Positions 45,168 to 54,884 of a DNA stretch of 64,000 bases are shown piece by piece. Within the stretch, counting starts at the first letter, position 1. Each line of letters opens with the position of its first letter. The stretch is from Nodularia sp. NIES-3585 (GTDB lineage Bacteria > Cyanobacteriota > Cyanobacteriia > Cyanobacteriales > Nostocaceae), in the NCBI RefSeq assembly GCF_002218065.1, contig NZ_BDUB01000001.1, positions 2,885,270-2,949,269 of the forward strand, written 5' to 3'. Under the pieces are notes generated by a model. That model was given only the letters and a program-made list of their open reading frames with translations, ran no database searches and was not told where the DNA came from. Made by a program: the position numbers and the translations under genes.

Positions 45168-47246
45168 ATGGCATCAAACTTACTTGACAGTCCCATTATT
45201 CAGTTTACAATTCTCCTGACAGTAATTTTTACTGTCCCCCCTATATTTGAGCGATTACGGATACCTGGATTAGTGGGTTTGCTGGTAGCAGGTGTGGTAT
45301 TAGGGCAAAATGGTTTAAAGTTTTTAGACACTAACTCAGAAACTGTCAAACTGCTTTCAGATATCGGCAAAGTTTATTTAATGTTTGTTGCCGGTTTAGA
45401 AATTGATCTGGGACAGTTTCGCAAAACGAAAAATCGCTCCATCGTCTTTGGTTTTTTGACATTCTTAGTACCATTAATTGCTGGTATAGCTGTGGGGAGA
45501 TTGTTCAATTTTGGCTGGAACGCTTCTGTTTTGATTGGTTCTTTATTAGCTTCCCATACTCTCTTGGCGTATCCCATCGTCAGTCGTCTGGGAGTTGTGA
45601 TGAATGAAGCCGTGACAGTTACAGTAGGGGCGACAATTTTCACTGACACAGGTGCTTTGTTAGTCCTAGCAATTTGTGTAGGAATTCATGGGGGAGAATT
45701 CACAGTCCTGAATTTAGTAACTTTATTAGGTGGGTTAGCAATTTACTCTGTTATTGTCCTCTTTGGCTTCGACTGGGCTGGTAAAGAATTTTTTCGCCGT
45801 TCTGGAGATGAACAAAGTAACCAATTCTTATTTATTTTACTAGCGTTATTTCTGGCATCTGTGGGAGCGCAGATAGTTGGAGTTGAAAAAATTGTGGGGG
45901 CATTTTTAGCGGGTTTAGCAGTTAATGATGTTGTGGGACGCAGCCCAGTTAAAGAAAAAATTGAATTTATCGGCAGCGTCTTATTTATCCCTTGTTTCTT
46001 TGTCGATATGGGATTGTTAATTAATATTCCGGCATTTATCCAAACCCTCAGTTCAATTTGGCTAACAGTAGTAATTGTAGTAGCTTTAATTTCTAGTAAA
46101 TTTATAGCAGCATTGATAGCGAAGTTAATTTATCGCTACAACAATGCGGAAATGCTGACAATGTGGTCGTTATCACTGCCACAGGTAGCAGCGACATTAG
46201 CAGCATCCTTGGTTGCTTATCAAACCTTAAATCCTGCTGGTGAAAGGCTAATTAGTGAAGGTGTTTTAAATAGTGTGATTGTTCTCATGCTAGTAACTTC
46301 AATTATGGGGCCATTAATTACAGCCAGATTTGCAGCTTTATTACAAATGCCCCAGACAGATTTTGAGACAGAAAGTCTTTCAAATTGGTGGGAAAGTTCT
46401 GAGGGTCAGCCAGTAGAAAATACTCAGGATATATTCACTGTAGCAGTACCAATATATAACCCCAATACTCAGCGCTACTTAATAGAAATGGCAGCATTAA
46501 TAGCTCAACATGAATCTGGAAGAATTTTGCCATTAGCTATTACTAAAGCTCATGTTCACATGGATGACCCACAATTAGGGATATCACTAGAACAAAGTCA
46601 GCAAAGATTAAAATTAGCTAGAGAAATTAGTCAAGAATTTGATGTAAAAGTATCAACAGCAATTCGGATTGATGATGATATAGCTTTGGCAATTAGCCGC
46701 ACCAGTCGAGAACAAAATACCAGTTTAATCATCATGGGTTGGTCTAGAACCACCGGTTTGCGCGCCCGATTGTTTGGTAATGTAATTGACCGCGTTTTCT
46801 GGTCTTCTCACTGTCCAGTAGCAGTAACTCGCCTAGTAAATAGTCCCAAGACAATCCAGAGAATTATTGTCCCAATTGGAGATTTAAGACCTCAAACTAT
46901 CAGCGCTTGGCGGTTTGCTGAAATGTTAGCTGATGTCAATAAGGCTGAGGTTGTATTATTACACGTGTCTAATAGCAAAACTCCCTCTAATTTAGTAGAA
47001 CAATTTACAATTCAATTGTCTGAAATTGTCGCCAAAAGTCAGTTACAGGTGAATACAAAAATCCAAATCATTATCGATGATGATGTTGCTAAGTCCATAG
47101 TTCGGGAAGCTCAAGCTTTTGATTTAGCTGTGTTACGTTCTGTCCGTTATCGTACCACAGGCGGGTTAGCCGTCAGCCAAGTCACAACTCAAGTGATTGA
47201 AGAGTTAACTGGTTCTATTGTGTTATTAGGAGAAGCACATCTTTAG
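45168..47246 (+). CDS. CPA2-type cation/proton antiporter with C-terminal universal-stress domains
   Basis: A 692-residue membrane transporter. Residues about 5-400 form a 12-13 helix Na+/H+-exchanger domain (FERLRIPGLVGLLVAGVVLG, LMFVAGLEIDL, LLASHTLLAYPIVSRLGV, FFVDMGLLINIPAF). The C-terminal cytoplasmic part from about 420 holds two UspA-like domains (VAVPIYNPNTQRYL, SLIIMGWSRT, RIIVPIGDLRPQ). It should exchange Na+ or K+ for H+, possibly under nucleotide control through the Usp domains. It is monocistronic. An NhaS-type or KefB-like transporter is the nearest description; ion choice is unknown. Confidence 0.9.
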   Translation: MASNLLDSPIIQFTILLTVIFTVPPIFERLRIPGLVGLLVAGVVLGQNGLKFLDTNSETVKLLSDIGKVYLMFVAGLEIDLGQFRKTKNRSIVFGFLTFLVPLIAGIAVGRLFNFGWNASVLIGSLLASHTLLAYPIVSRLGVVMNEAVTVTVGATIFTDTGALLVLAICVGIHGGEFTVLNLVTLLGGLAIYSVIVLFGFDWAGKEFFRRSGDEQSNQFLFILLALFLASVGAQIVGVEKIVGAFLAGLAVNDVVGRSPVKEKIEFIGSVLFIPCFFVDMGLLINIPAFIQTLSSIWLTVVIVVALISSKFIAALIAKLIYRYNNAEMLTMWSLSLPQVAATLAASLVAYQTLNPAGERLISEGVLNSVIVLMLVTSIMGPLITARFAALLQMPQTDFETESLSNWWESSEGQPVENTQDIFTVAVPIYNPNTQRYLIEMAALIAQHESGRILPLAITKAHVHMDDPQLGISLEQSQQRLKLAREISQEFDVKVSTAIRIDDDIALAISRTSREQNTSLIIMGWSRTTGLRARLFGNVIDRVFWSSHCPVAVTRLVNSPKTIQRIIVPIGDLRPQTISAWRFAEMLADVNKAEVVLLHVSNSKTPSNLVEQFTIQLSEIVAKSQLQVNTKIQIIIDDDVAKSIVREAQAFDLAVLRSVRYRTTGGLAVSQVTTQVIEELTGSIVLLGEAHL

Positions 47247-47347
47247 GGCTATTAATAAATTATACTTTTCAAACAACCTCTTAGAAGGCAAAGTTATCAC
47301 AGGTTAAGATCAGATTTTACTTACAATTATTCTAGAGCAAATAAACA

Positions 47348-47779
47348 ATGCAAGAGTCATTTTCCAATTCAGCAGGCAGACATCTACAGGATGCCCAAAT
47401 TCTTTTGAACGCGCAACGGTGGGACAACGCCGTTTACCTAGCAGGTTATGTTGTAGAATGTTCCTTTAAAGTACTTGTAGAGCAATACTTTAAGCATGAC
47501 CAAGGTGCGGTAAAAAAATATGGACATGACCTCACTGAACTGGAGGGAAGGGCGATGGAACGCTTGCGAGTTCTCTATCCTATTTTGGATAACCAACTTC
47601 CTGCTTTACGAATAGTTGGCACTGTTCTAGGTCAATATCATCCAGATCGTAGATATTCCAAAACTGGACTTTGGGCTGAAGCTGAGGCAAGAAATGCCGT
47701 TCAACGTGCGGAAGAAATCTACCGGGAAATACTCCCTAAGTTAGTGCTAAACGGCTCAATTTCTAGCCAGGATATTTAA
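47348..47779 (+). CDS. HEPN-domain protein
   Basis: A 143-residue helical protein. SAGRHLQDAQILLNAQRWDN and AVYLAGYVVECSFKVLVEQY follow the HEPN pattern of nucleotidyltransferase-associated proteins; KKYGHDLTELE and YHPDRRYS continue it. The classical Rx4-6H ribonuclease motif is not evident, so it may be a non-catalytic HEPN. Its stop is 3 bases before the next ATG, forming a tight operon with two ATPase genes. In conflict systems HEPN proteins serve as RNases or regulators; here the role is inferred from context. Confidence 0.78.
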   Translation: MQESFSNSAGRHLQDAQILLNAQRWDNAVYLAGYVVECSFKVLVEQYFKHDQGAVKKYGHDLTELEGRAMERLRVLYPILDNQLPALRIVGTVLGQYHPDRRYSKTGLWAEAEARNAVQRAEEIYREILPKLVLNGSISSQDI

Positions 47780-47782
47780 TAA

Positions 47783-49147
47783 ATGACGATCACTTTTGGT
47801 GAAACCTTTGATAAAGTACGCGAATGCTTTCAGGAACAAAGCATTGTAGATACACTTGTACCTAAACTTCAGTCAGTCACTATTATTCGTGATGTTAATG
47901 GAAAGATTAGAATTTTTCTTGAACCATTACAAAATATTCTCATTAAAGAATCAGAAACAACTGATCTTAATACCGCTTTATCTACAAGACTGGGAAATTA
48001 TTATGGGCATGACATTTGGCTGCCGACAGGAGAAAAGGATGCTTACAAAGCTTTAATTGATACTATCAAAAATGATAGAATTCCTGCGTCTTGGGATGAT
48101 CAATCAGTTAAGCCTCACTGGTATATTCTTGAGCGCCACATTTCTAAACAGGCATGGACAGATAATAAACTAGGTAAACCACCTTGGACATATTCCTCAG
48201 TCGCGCAAAAACATAAGCCTGCAATCGTATCTTTTTTCTCATTTAAAGGGGGTGTTGGACGGAGCAGTACTCTTGTTGCGACTGCATTGACTTTAGCCCG
48301 TAACGGTCATCGAGTTGCCATTGTTGACCTGGATTTAGAAGCACCAGGTTTGGCTACAATTTTTTCCCCAGATAACTCCACAAATCTAGGTGTAATTGAT
48401 TATTTATTGGAAAAGAAGATTCAACAAGATTATTGTAAACTACGTACTCATCTGATAACCATTATTAATGAGCAGATTTTGCGAGGTGATGCTAGTGAAA
48501 GTATACAATTACTTCCGGCTGGAACCGTAGATAACAATTATTTAGAGAAGTTAGCCCGATTGGACTTTCAGAACCTTGTGGATGGTGAAATGCAAAGTAC
48601 AATGCAAAATATGTTAAGAGAATTGCAAAGCGAAGTAAGAGATTTAGATTTTATTCTGATGGATGCGCGAGCTGGTTTTCACGATATTGGTGGCTTGGCA
48701 ATCACAAATCTCTCACATGGGGTAGTTATATTTGGAACTCAATCACGTCAAAGTTGGGCTGGCTTAACCCATGTTATTCGACATTTAGCAAGTCCTGGAG
48801 TTGATGAACGTTTACCGTTGATTCTTGTACATTCGATGGCTCCAGCTATAGGAATGCCAGGACGAGAAACAGAATTGCAAGAATTTCGGGAACAAGCCTA
48901 CATCGTTTTTCAAGAAAACTATTACTCTGAAGATGAAACTGTCCCTGATACTAACAATACAGAAGAACCATTTTTTCCTGTCGTTGTGCCGTATCAGGAA
49001 AGTCTACGCGGAGACATAGCTCTATTTTCTCACAATTCAACTCCAGAAGAATCAAATCGACTGTCAGACCTGGTAAACATAATGACTAATTCTCCTTATC
49101 AGGATATTGCAGAAAAATTATGCGGACTTTTTGGGCGTGAATTTTAA
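47783..49147 (+). CDS. KGGVGR-variant ParA/MinD-like ATPase
   Basis: A 454-residue protein. Residues 1-140 are an uncharacterised N-terminal domain (YGHDIWLPTGEKDAYKALID, HWYILERHISKQAW). Residues about 146 onward are a deviant-Walker SIMIBI ATPase: KGGVGRSST at 155-163, in which the usual P-loop Lys is Arg, then VAIVDLDLEAPGLATIF and a Walker B-like FILMDARAGFHDIGG. The KGGVGR variant forms a recognised but poorly characterised family often found in conflict islands. It is the middle gene of a three-gene operon, coupled to the HEPN gene by 3 bases. The function is unknown; ATP-driven signalling or assembly is likely. Confidence 0.82.
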   Translation: MTITFGETFDKVRECFQEQSIVDTLVPKLQSVTIIRDVNGKIRIFLEPLQNILIKESETTDLNTALSTRLGNYYGHDIWLPTGEKDAYKALIDTIKNDRIPASWDDQSVKPHWYILERHISKQAWTDNKLGKPPWTYSSVAQKHKPAIVSFFSFKGGVGRSSTLVATALTLARNGHRVAIVDLDLEAPGLATIFSPDNSTNLGVIDYLLEKKIQQDYCKLRTHLITIINEQILRGDASESIQLLPAGTVDNNYLEKLARLDFQNLVDGEMQSTMQNMLRELQSEVRDLDFILMDARAGFHDIGGLAITNLSHGVVIFGTQSRQSWAGLTHVIRHLASPGVDERLPLILVHSMAPAIGMPGRETELQEFREQAYIVFQENYYSEDETVPDTNNTEEPFFPVVVPYQESLRGDIALFSHNSTPEESNRLSDLVNIMTNSPYQDIAEKLCGLFGREF

Positions 49148-49167
49148 AACTTAGATTAATTAAAACT

Positions 49168-50661
49168 ATGAGTGAATTTAATAAGCAAAAACTACTGGAA
49201 TTAATCGTGGATATCGCCCCAGGTTGGGGTATTGCTGAACACGAAAGCTATAATGAAGATAAATTCTTAAAAAACTTTTTGCCCATAGCAGATTATCGTC
49301 TTGTTTTAGAACCAAATATATTATTAATACTAGGAGGACGTGGAGTAGGAAAAACAGAATTATTCCGTTTACTGGCAATTCCTTTAGGACGAGAATCTTT
49401 GGTTGAAAGCTTGGGAATCAGATCCTTACCTACTTTGAGCAAAACAACATGGATAGCTGGTTTTGGAAGAACTCGCACAGCAGAAAAGCGATTTCCAACG
49501 CCAGAGAGTGTTGAAAGACAAATGGATAAGGCAACAAATATTGAATGGCGTAGCTTCTGGATTGGTTTAATTTTAGGTGTGTTATTACAGCAAGAAGATT
49601 TTAAGTTTAAAAATTTTCTGATGGAAGAAATAGAGACAGAGATAACCCAAGTTCTGAGAGATGATTTATCTCGGTTATCAATTTGGCAACCTATTGTTAA
49701 TCAACAGCTTGAAAAATTAAATTCTGTTTTGGATAAATTAGATCAAAAACTCACTGAAACAGATGATTGGTTATTTATAACTTATGATGAATTAGACCGA
49801 TTAGTTGCTTCATATACTGCCTTAGCAAGCCCAATTCGTGAACTTTTAGCTTTGTGGCTTGATCGATGGCGACGTTGGGATAGAATACGTCCTAAAATAT
49901 TTTTGCGTACTGATCTATTTCGAGAGGATTTTTTGAGTTTTCCTGATGCTTCCAAACTGCAAGCCCATCAAATTCGATTGGAATGGAAACATTCATGGCT
50001 TTACCAATTGTTGGTCAAACGACTTGCTAACTCTGGTACTGAAATGACGGAATATTTGCAAAATATCCCAGAGTTAATTATTGAAAATAAAACTGGTTTG
50101 GGCTGGACTGCAACATCAAATGAAAAATTATTTGAAGAACTAATCGAAAGGATGATTGGTAAGTATATGGGGGCTAATGCTAAAAAAGGAATTACCTATC
50201 GCTGGATTCCTAATCACCTTCAGGATGCTGGTGGTAGAATTTCGCCACGTTCTTTTCTTAAATTATTTGCCTTAGCTGCACAAAGTCGAATACCACATTT
50301 GTCTTTTATTGAACAAAATACACTACTTTTACAACCCTCTGATTTACAAGGGGCTTTAATGCATACTTCAGATGATAGAATTAGGGAATTACAGGAAGAG
50401 TATCCTTGGTTAGAATATCTCAAGACGAGCTTAGAAAATCTGAAAGTTCCTATGCAAAAAGAAGTATTTTTAGATGCTATAAAATCTACTACGTGGACTC
50501 CTGAAAAACGACCACCTGTAACTAAGTCTGAAGAAATTTTGCAATATTTACTTCAACTTGGAATTGTAGAAAATCGTTCTGATGGACGTATTAATATCCC
50601 CGAAATCTATTTGTATGGATTTAAAGTTAAACGCCAAGGTGGGCTGAAACGTCCCAAGTAG
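49168..50661 (+). CDS. P-loop ATPase, third gene of the HEPN-KGGVGR operon
   Basis: A 497-residue P-loop NTPase. Walker A is ILGGRGVGKTEL at residues 54-65, and a Walker B-like WLFITYDELDRLV lies around residue 207. A long helical insert precedes it (LEKLNSVLDKLDQKL). RWIPNHLQDAGGRISPRSFLKL near residue 350 looks like a sensor or arginine-finger region. The last 70 residues resemble a winged helix (EEILQYLLQLGIVENRSDGRINIPEIY). It resembles the so-called Sll1717-type P-loop ATPases that accompany KGGVGR proteins in cyanobacteria. The gap from the previous gene is 20 bases. Probably a regulatory or motor subunit. Confidence 0.78.
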   Translation: MSEFNKQKLLELIVDIAPGWGIAEHESYNEDKFLKNFLPIADYRLVLEPNILLILGGRGVGKTELFRLLAIPLGRESLVESLGIRSLPTLSKTTWIAGFGRTRTAEKRFPTPESVERQMDKATNIEWRSFWIGLILGVLLQQEDFKFKNFLMEEIETEITQVLRDDLSRLSIWQPIVNQQLEKLNSVLDKLDQKLTETDDWLFITYDELDRLVASYTALASPIRELLALWLDRWRRWDRIRPKIFLRTDLFREDFLSFPDASKLQAHQIRLEWKHSWLYQLLVKRLANSGTEMTEYLQNIPELIIENKTGLGWTATSNEKLFEELIERMIGKYMGANAKKGITYRWIPNHLQDAGGRISPRSFLKLFALAAQSRIPHLSFIEQNTLLLQPSDLQGALMHTSDDRIRELQEEYPWLEYLKTSLENLKVPMQKEVFLDAIKSTTWTPEKRPPVTKSEEILQYLLQLGIVENRSDGRINIPEIYLYGFKVKRQGGLKRPK

Positions 50662-50747
50662 CGTAATTGAAAATAATGATTCGTTGATGTATTGCTCATA
50701 ATTCGATGTACCAAATTCTGGTAATAATCTAATTGTTCATTGTCAAT

Positions 50748-51911
50748 TCAGCTAAATAATCTTTGCCAAATTAATTGTTTGGTGCTTTCATCTTTATGCC
50801 AGCGTAACAAATTGGCGGTTGGACTAGAAATAATGCCGGGTAAATTTATCGCTTGTCTCGGTGCATTGGTAGCCAAGGCGATCGCACTTTCTAGATCACA
50901 CACTCCCCACTTCACCAAATTTTGCACTCCTACCAATAAGGGTAAAGTTGTCCCTGATAAAGTCCCATCTGCTAATCTGGCTGTACCGTTTTTCACTTCA
51001 ATCTGCCGACTATCCCAAGGATATACGCCATCGGGTAGCCCCAGGGGTGCGAGGGCATCACTTACCAAAAATAGCCCTTGTGCTTGGTGGCTGGCGCGGA
51101 GGAGAATTTGCAGCATAGTGGGCGTAACGTGTTCACCGTCGGCAATAAAACCACACATGACATCAGAATCAATAATTGCTGCACCTAATAGTCCCGGTTC
51201 ACGGTGATGCAATGGTGGCATGGCGTTGAAAGCATGAGTTACCATTGTTGCCCCCTGGTTAAAAGCCGCTTTTGCTTGGGCTGCTGTCGCCTGGGAATGC
51301 CCTAAACTGACAATTATGCCTAAAGAACGCAAATATGGGATTACTTCCCCGGTGGTGTCTAATTCTGGGGCTAAGGTAATTACTTTTACAATATGGGCAT
51401 AATCGCCCAAAACTCTTTTGACTTGATCAATTGTCAGAGGTAATAAATACTCGGCTGGGTGTGCGCCGCGCTTTTGGTAGTTTAAAAATGGTCCTTCTAG
51501 ATGTACCCCCAGAATCTTTGCACCTACTTTTTGAGTGGGGAGAATATCAGCTATGATGGCAAGCGATCGCTGTATATTTTCTACTGAGGTGGTAACTAAA
51601 GTTGGTAAAAATCCATCCACCCCAGCATCCCAGAGAAATTGCGATATTTTGGGCAGAATATCAGCATTTTCAGCCTTTAAATCTGGAAACGCCAATCCTA
51701 AAGCCCCGTTAATCTGTAAATCAACACCGCCCAAAGAAATCCAATCACCACCAACATCTAGTAAAGACTCACAGCCTGTAACTACAGTACTCATGGGCGA
51801 AATTTTCTCAATTAGCCCTTCATGGTTAACTGAAATTCTTTGTAAATCTTGATAATCAGGTACTCGTGCATTAATAATACATAAGGGCTTTTGTGTTGCT
51901 TGAGTCATCAC
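50748..51911 (-). CDS. nagA: N-acetylglucosamine-6-phosphate deacetylase
   Basis: A 387-residue amidohydrolase removing acetate from GlcNAc-6-phosphate, feeding amino-sugar recycling. Metal and substrate motifs are present: LGVHLEGPFLNYQKRGAHP (about residues 143-161), SLGHSQATAAQAKAAF, MVTHAFNAMPPLHHREPG, and the catalytic Asp in LVSDALAPLG. The C-terminal LATNAPRQAINLPG matches the family end. It starts at ATG 51911 and is divergent from purE, with a short AAAATCC-type repeat between them. It is monocistronic. Confidence 0.93.
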   Translation of the reverse strand: MMTQATQKPLCIINARVPDYQDLQRISVNHEGLIEKISPMSTVVTGCESLLDVGGDWISLGGVDLQINGALGLAFPDLKAENADILPKISQFLWDAGVDGFLPTLVTTSVENIQRSLAIIADILPTQKVGAKILGVHLEGPFLNYQKRGAHPAEYLLPLTIDQVKRVLGDYAHIVKVITLAPELDTTGEVIPYLRSLGIIVSLGHSQATAAQAKAAFNQGATMVTHAFNAMPPLHHREPGLLGAAIIDSDVMCGFIADGEHVTPTMLQILLRASHQAQGLFLVSDALAPLGLPDGVYPWDSRQIEVKNGTARLADGTLSGTTLPLLVGVQNLVKWGVCDLESAIALATNAPRQAINLPGIISSPTANLLRWHKDESTKQLIWQRLFS

Positions 51912-51912
51912 C

Positions 51913-51950
51913 TTAAAAATCTAAAATCCAAAATCCAAAATCTAAAATTA
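51913..51950. repeat. AAAATCC heptamer-like repeat between nagA and purE
   Basis: Four to five tandem copies of AAATCTA/AAATCCA fill the short gap between the divergent nagA and purE genes, where both promoters would have to lie. It is a simple cyanobacterial tandem repeat. Confidence 0.7.
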
Positions 51951-51952
51951 AC

Positions 51953-52474
51953 ATGGCTCCTCTTATCGGTATTATCATGGGCAGCGATTCAGATTTGCCC
52001 ACCATGAAAGATGCGATCGCAATTTGTGAAGAATTTGGTGTAGAAGTCGAAGTAGCGATTGTTTCCGCACATCGGACTCCAGAACGCATGGTGCAGTATG
52101 CCCAACAAGCCCATGAACGGGGGCTGAAAGTGATTATTGCCGGCGCAGGCGGTGCAGCCCATCTTCCCGGAATGGTAGCATCTTTAACCCCACTGCCTGT
52201 AATTGGTGTTCCCGTAGCAACTCGCAACTTACAAGGAGTTGATTCTTTATATTCGATTGTACAGATGCCTGGGGGTATTCCAGTTGCAACAGTGGCAATC
52301 GGTAACGCTAAAAATGCTGGACTTTTAGCAGTGCAAATCATCGCTACCCACCAACCAAAATTATCCGAAAAAGTTCAACAATACCGCCAAACTCTCTCGG
52401 AATCGGTAATGGCAAAGCAAGCCAAACTAGAACAACTGGGCTATGAAAAATATTTGCAGCAAGAATTGTCATAG
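51953..52474 (+). CDS. purE: N5-carboxyaminoimidazole ribonucleotide mutase
   Basis: A 173-residue class I PurE converting N5-CAIR to CAIR in purine synthesis. The phosphate-binding start [15 protein letters not shown] (about residues 7-21) is followed by [13 protein letters not shown] with the catalytic His, [26 protein letters not shown] (in parts) and [23 protein letters not shown]. The length is typical for the catalytic domain. It is divergent from nagA. No other pur genes are nearby, as is usual in cyanobacteria. Confidence 0.95.
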   Translation: MAPLIGIIMGSDSDLPTMKDAIAICEEFGVEVEVAIVSAHRTPERMVQYAQQAHERGLKVIIAGAGGAAHLPGMVASLTPLPVIGVPVATRNLQGVDSLYSIVQMPGGIPVATVAIGNAKNAGLLAVQIIATHQPKLSEKVQQYRQTLSESVMAKQAKLEQLGYEKYLQQELS

Positions 52475-53168
52475 CATCACAGCAAGAGGTATCTGTTGAT
52501 TTTGTGAGGTTCTTCTAGCAGCAAGTCAACATCGAAGAGTGACTTCATGTAACAATTTATTCATTTTTTTCGACAAACTTAATAATCTGCTTGACTTTTT
52601 GCTGTGAAAGTCAGAGAATGCTGACAACGTAAAGGATACAGCTTCTGGTAAAGAATACTTACAGCCGACTACAGGACTCAAAAAAAATCAAAAAGTATCT
52701 GCTAATACAGAAATTTAGTGCAAGTAAATAGAAAATCAGTCAACTTTACAGGTATTTTACTGACAATTGCCACATAAATTACTGTAATCAGGCCCAGTTT
52801 TGGTCATGCAAACAAGCAAGTTTGTAGTAGTGTTTTTGACCGTTTTTTGTGGTTTTTACTTAACTTATTTCAATTTTCGGGATTTGTCCTACCGCAGTAT
52901 GACTATTTTTAGATGCAAAATTTAAGTGAAAGTGAAGGAGGCTTGACCGTTTCACAAACTAGATAATATTTTCTTAATAAAATCATAAAAAAATATTTAC
53001 AAATGTACCCATAGTTTCCTAAACTCCTAATGAGATTACGTGAATTTTATGCTTTGTAAGCTAGTGGTTGGCATGACGATGAAAAACCATTAGTTTTAAC
53101 TTCAGGAGTTAGTTTCTTGGCTAAATTTGTGTTTTTCTGTTCAAGGTTGGAGGCTGTAATTTAAAGTC
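52475..53168. other. Upstream region of the ammonium transporter gene
   Basis: A 694-base non-coding region with a perfect NtcA-type box at 52695-52708. No gene was seen. The length suggests a long leader or several promoters. Confidence 0.55.
52695..52708 (+). promoter_or_regulatory. Putative NtcA-binding site upstream of amt
   Basis: GTATCTGCTAATAC matches the NtcA consensus GTA-N8-TAC exactly. NtcA, the global nitrogen regulator, activates ammonium transporter genes in cyanobacteria when nitrogen is limiting. A TAAATA sequence at 52725-52730 could be the -10 box, though the spacing is about 6 bases shorter than usual. The site is about 460 bases before the start codon. Confidence 0.5.
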
Positions 53169-54743
53169 ATGTACAAACAAAAGTTGAAAAGGAAAAATAG
53201 GCAACTGTCTGCCAGAAAATCCGCGAAAAATACACAACTTAACTCAAAATTCCAGGAATTTAAACTAGGAATTAAGAAACTCTCTCCTAGCTGGCAAGCC
53301 TGCTTACCTTTAGCTTGTTTGATTGTTTTGGGCTGGGGTTATGTAGCAGTTGCCCAAACACCAGATGCCGGGCCAACAACAGCAGAACTGAAAGTGGCGC
53401 TGGATACTCTTTGGGTAGCGATCGCTGCCTTTTTAGTATTCTTTATGAATGCTGGGTTTGGAATGTTAGAAACTGGCTTCTGTCGCCAGAAAAACGCTGT
53501 CAACGTTCTCTCGAAAAACTTAATTGTTTTTGCCCTAGCTAGTATTGCCTTTTGGGCAATTGGCTTTGGGATTATGTTTGGCGATGGCAACAACTTCTTG
53601 GGAACTTCTGGATTTTTCCTTTCAGGAGCAGATAACAGTCCTGTAACAGGTGATGCTTATCAAGGTGTCTTCAGTGCGCTAAGTTGGGCGGGTGTGCCTT
53701 TAGCTGCCAAGTTCTTATTTCAATTGGCATTTGCGGGAACTGCGGCCACAATTGTTTCTGGTGCAGTTGCCGAACGGATTAAATTTGTTGACTTCTTAAT
53801 CTTCAGCCTCCTACTTGTAGGTATTGCCTACCCCATTACCGGACATTGGATTTGGGGTGGTGGTTGGTTAAGTGAATTTGGGTTTTGGGACTTTGCTGGT
53901 TCTACCGTCGTTCACTCGGTGGGTGGTTGGGCAGCTTTAATGGGATCTGCATTTCTCGGTCCACGCATCGGAAAATATCAAGATCAGCAAGTTGTGGCTT
54001 TACCTGGTCACAATATGAGTATTGCGACCTTGGGCTGTTTAATTCTCTGGTTGGGCTGGTTTGGTTTTAACCCCGGTTCCACAATGGCTGCTGATGCTAA
54101 CGCGATCGCTCACATAGCTGTTACCACTAATATGGCCGCAGCAGCGGGTGCAGTTGCCGCCACAGGTACAGCTTGGATTTACTTAGGTAAGCCAGACCTT
54201 TCAATGATTATCAATGGTGTTTTGGCTGGCTTGGTAGCGATTACAGCGCCCTGTGCTTTCGTGAGTATTCCTGCTTCTTTAATCATTGGCTTCATTGCGG
54301 GAGTCATCGTAGTCTTTTCAGTCACACTCTTTGACAAAATCCGCATTGATGACCCAGTAGGAGCGACCTCAGTTCACCTCGTTTGCGGTATCTGGGGAAC
54401 TCTGGCAGTTGGTATCTGGTCTGTCGGTCCTGGTGTTTATTCCTGGTACGGTGAAGGTGCCGGACCCACCGCAGGTTTATTAGCCGGTGGTGGCTTAGGA
54501 CAGTTATTCATTCAACTGGTAGGCGTTCTGACTGTAGGTGGGATTACGGTTGTTCTCAGCAGCATCTTCTGGTTGTTGCTCAAAGCGACTTTAGGTATCC
54601 GAGTCTCTCGCGAAGAGGAATTAGAAGGTTTGGATATCAGCGAACACGGTATGGAGGCATATCATGGATTCGTTACAGAGACAAGCCCTGGAGGATTCCC
54701 CGAAGGATATGATTCATCGGGAATATCACAAGACAAATATTAA
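53169..54743 (+). CDS. amt: Ammonium transporter
   Basis: A 524-residue Amt/Mep/Rh channel. An N-terminal cytoplasmic and signal-like part (residues 1-65) leads to [22 protein letters not shown], a probable signal peptide. Eleven helices follow from about residue 75. Family motifs are [35 protein letters not shown] with the conserved pore His, GFNPGSTM and [10 protein letters not shown]. It conducts NH4+/NH3 across the plasma membrane. A strong terminator follows and an NtcA-type box lies upstream, fitting nitrogen control. Which of the amt paralogues it is cannot be told here. Confidence 0.94.
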   Translation: MYKQKLKRKNRQLSARKSAKNTQLNSKFQEFKLGIKKLSPSWQACLPLACLIVLGWGYVAVAQTPDAGPTTAELKVALDTLWVAIAAFLVFFMNAGFGMLETGFCRQKNAVNVLSKNLIVFALASIAFWAIGFGIMFGDGNNFLGTSGFFLSGADNSPVTGDAYQGVFSALSWAGVPLAAKFLFQLAFAGTAATIVSGAVAERIKFVDFLIFSLLLVGIAYPITGHWIWGGGWLSEFGFWDFAGSTVVHSVGGWAALMGSAFLGPRIGKYQDQQVVALPGHNMSIATLGCLILWLGWFGFNPGSTMAADANAIAHIAVTTNMAAAAGAVAATGTAWIYLGKPDLSMIINGVLAGLVAITAPCAFVSIPASLIIGFIAGVIVVFSVTLFDKIRIDDPVGATSVHLVCGIWGTLAVGIWSVGPGVYSWYGEGAGPTAGLLAGGGLGQLFIQLVGVLTVGGITVVLSSIFWLLLKATLGIRVSREEELEGLDISEHGMEAYHGFVTETSPGGFPEGYDSSGISQDKY

Positions 54744-54765
54744 TTCTTTCTGATTTTTGCTCAAC

Positions 54766-54811
54766 ACCCGCCCATGAGAACTTTGATATTAGTTCAAGTG
54801 GCGGGTTTTTT
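54766..54811 (+). terminator. Intrinsic terminator after amt
   Basis: ACCCGCC (54766-54772) pairs with GGCGGGT (54800-54806), and inside it GAACT pairs with AGTTC. TTTTTT follows directly. This is a typical Rho-independent terminator 23 bases after the amt stop. Confidence 0.85.
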
Positions 54812-54884
54812 GATCAGAATAGTGTGACATATTGGCGCTGGCGATTTAAAATCTGATTCAAATAATTGGTATATTTTGCTATTT

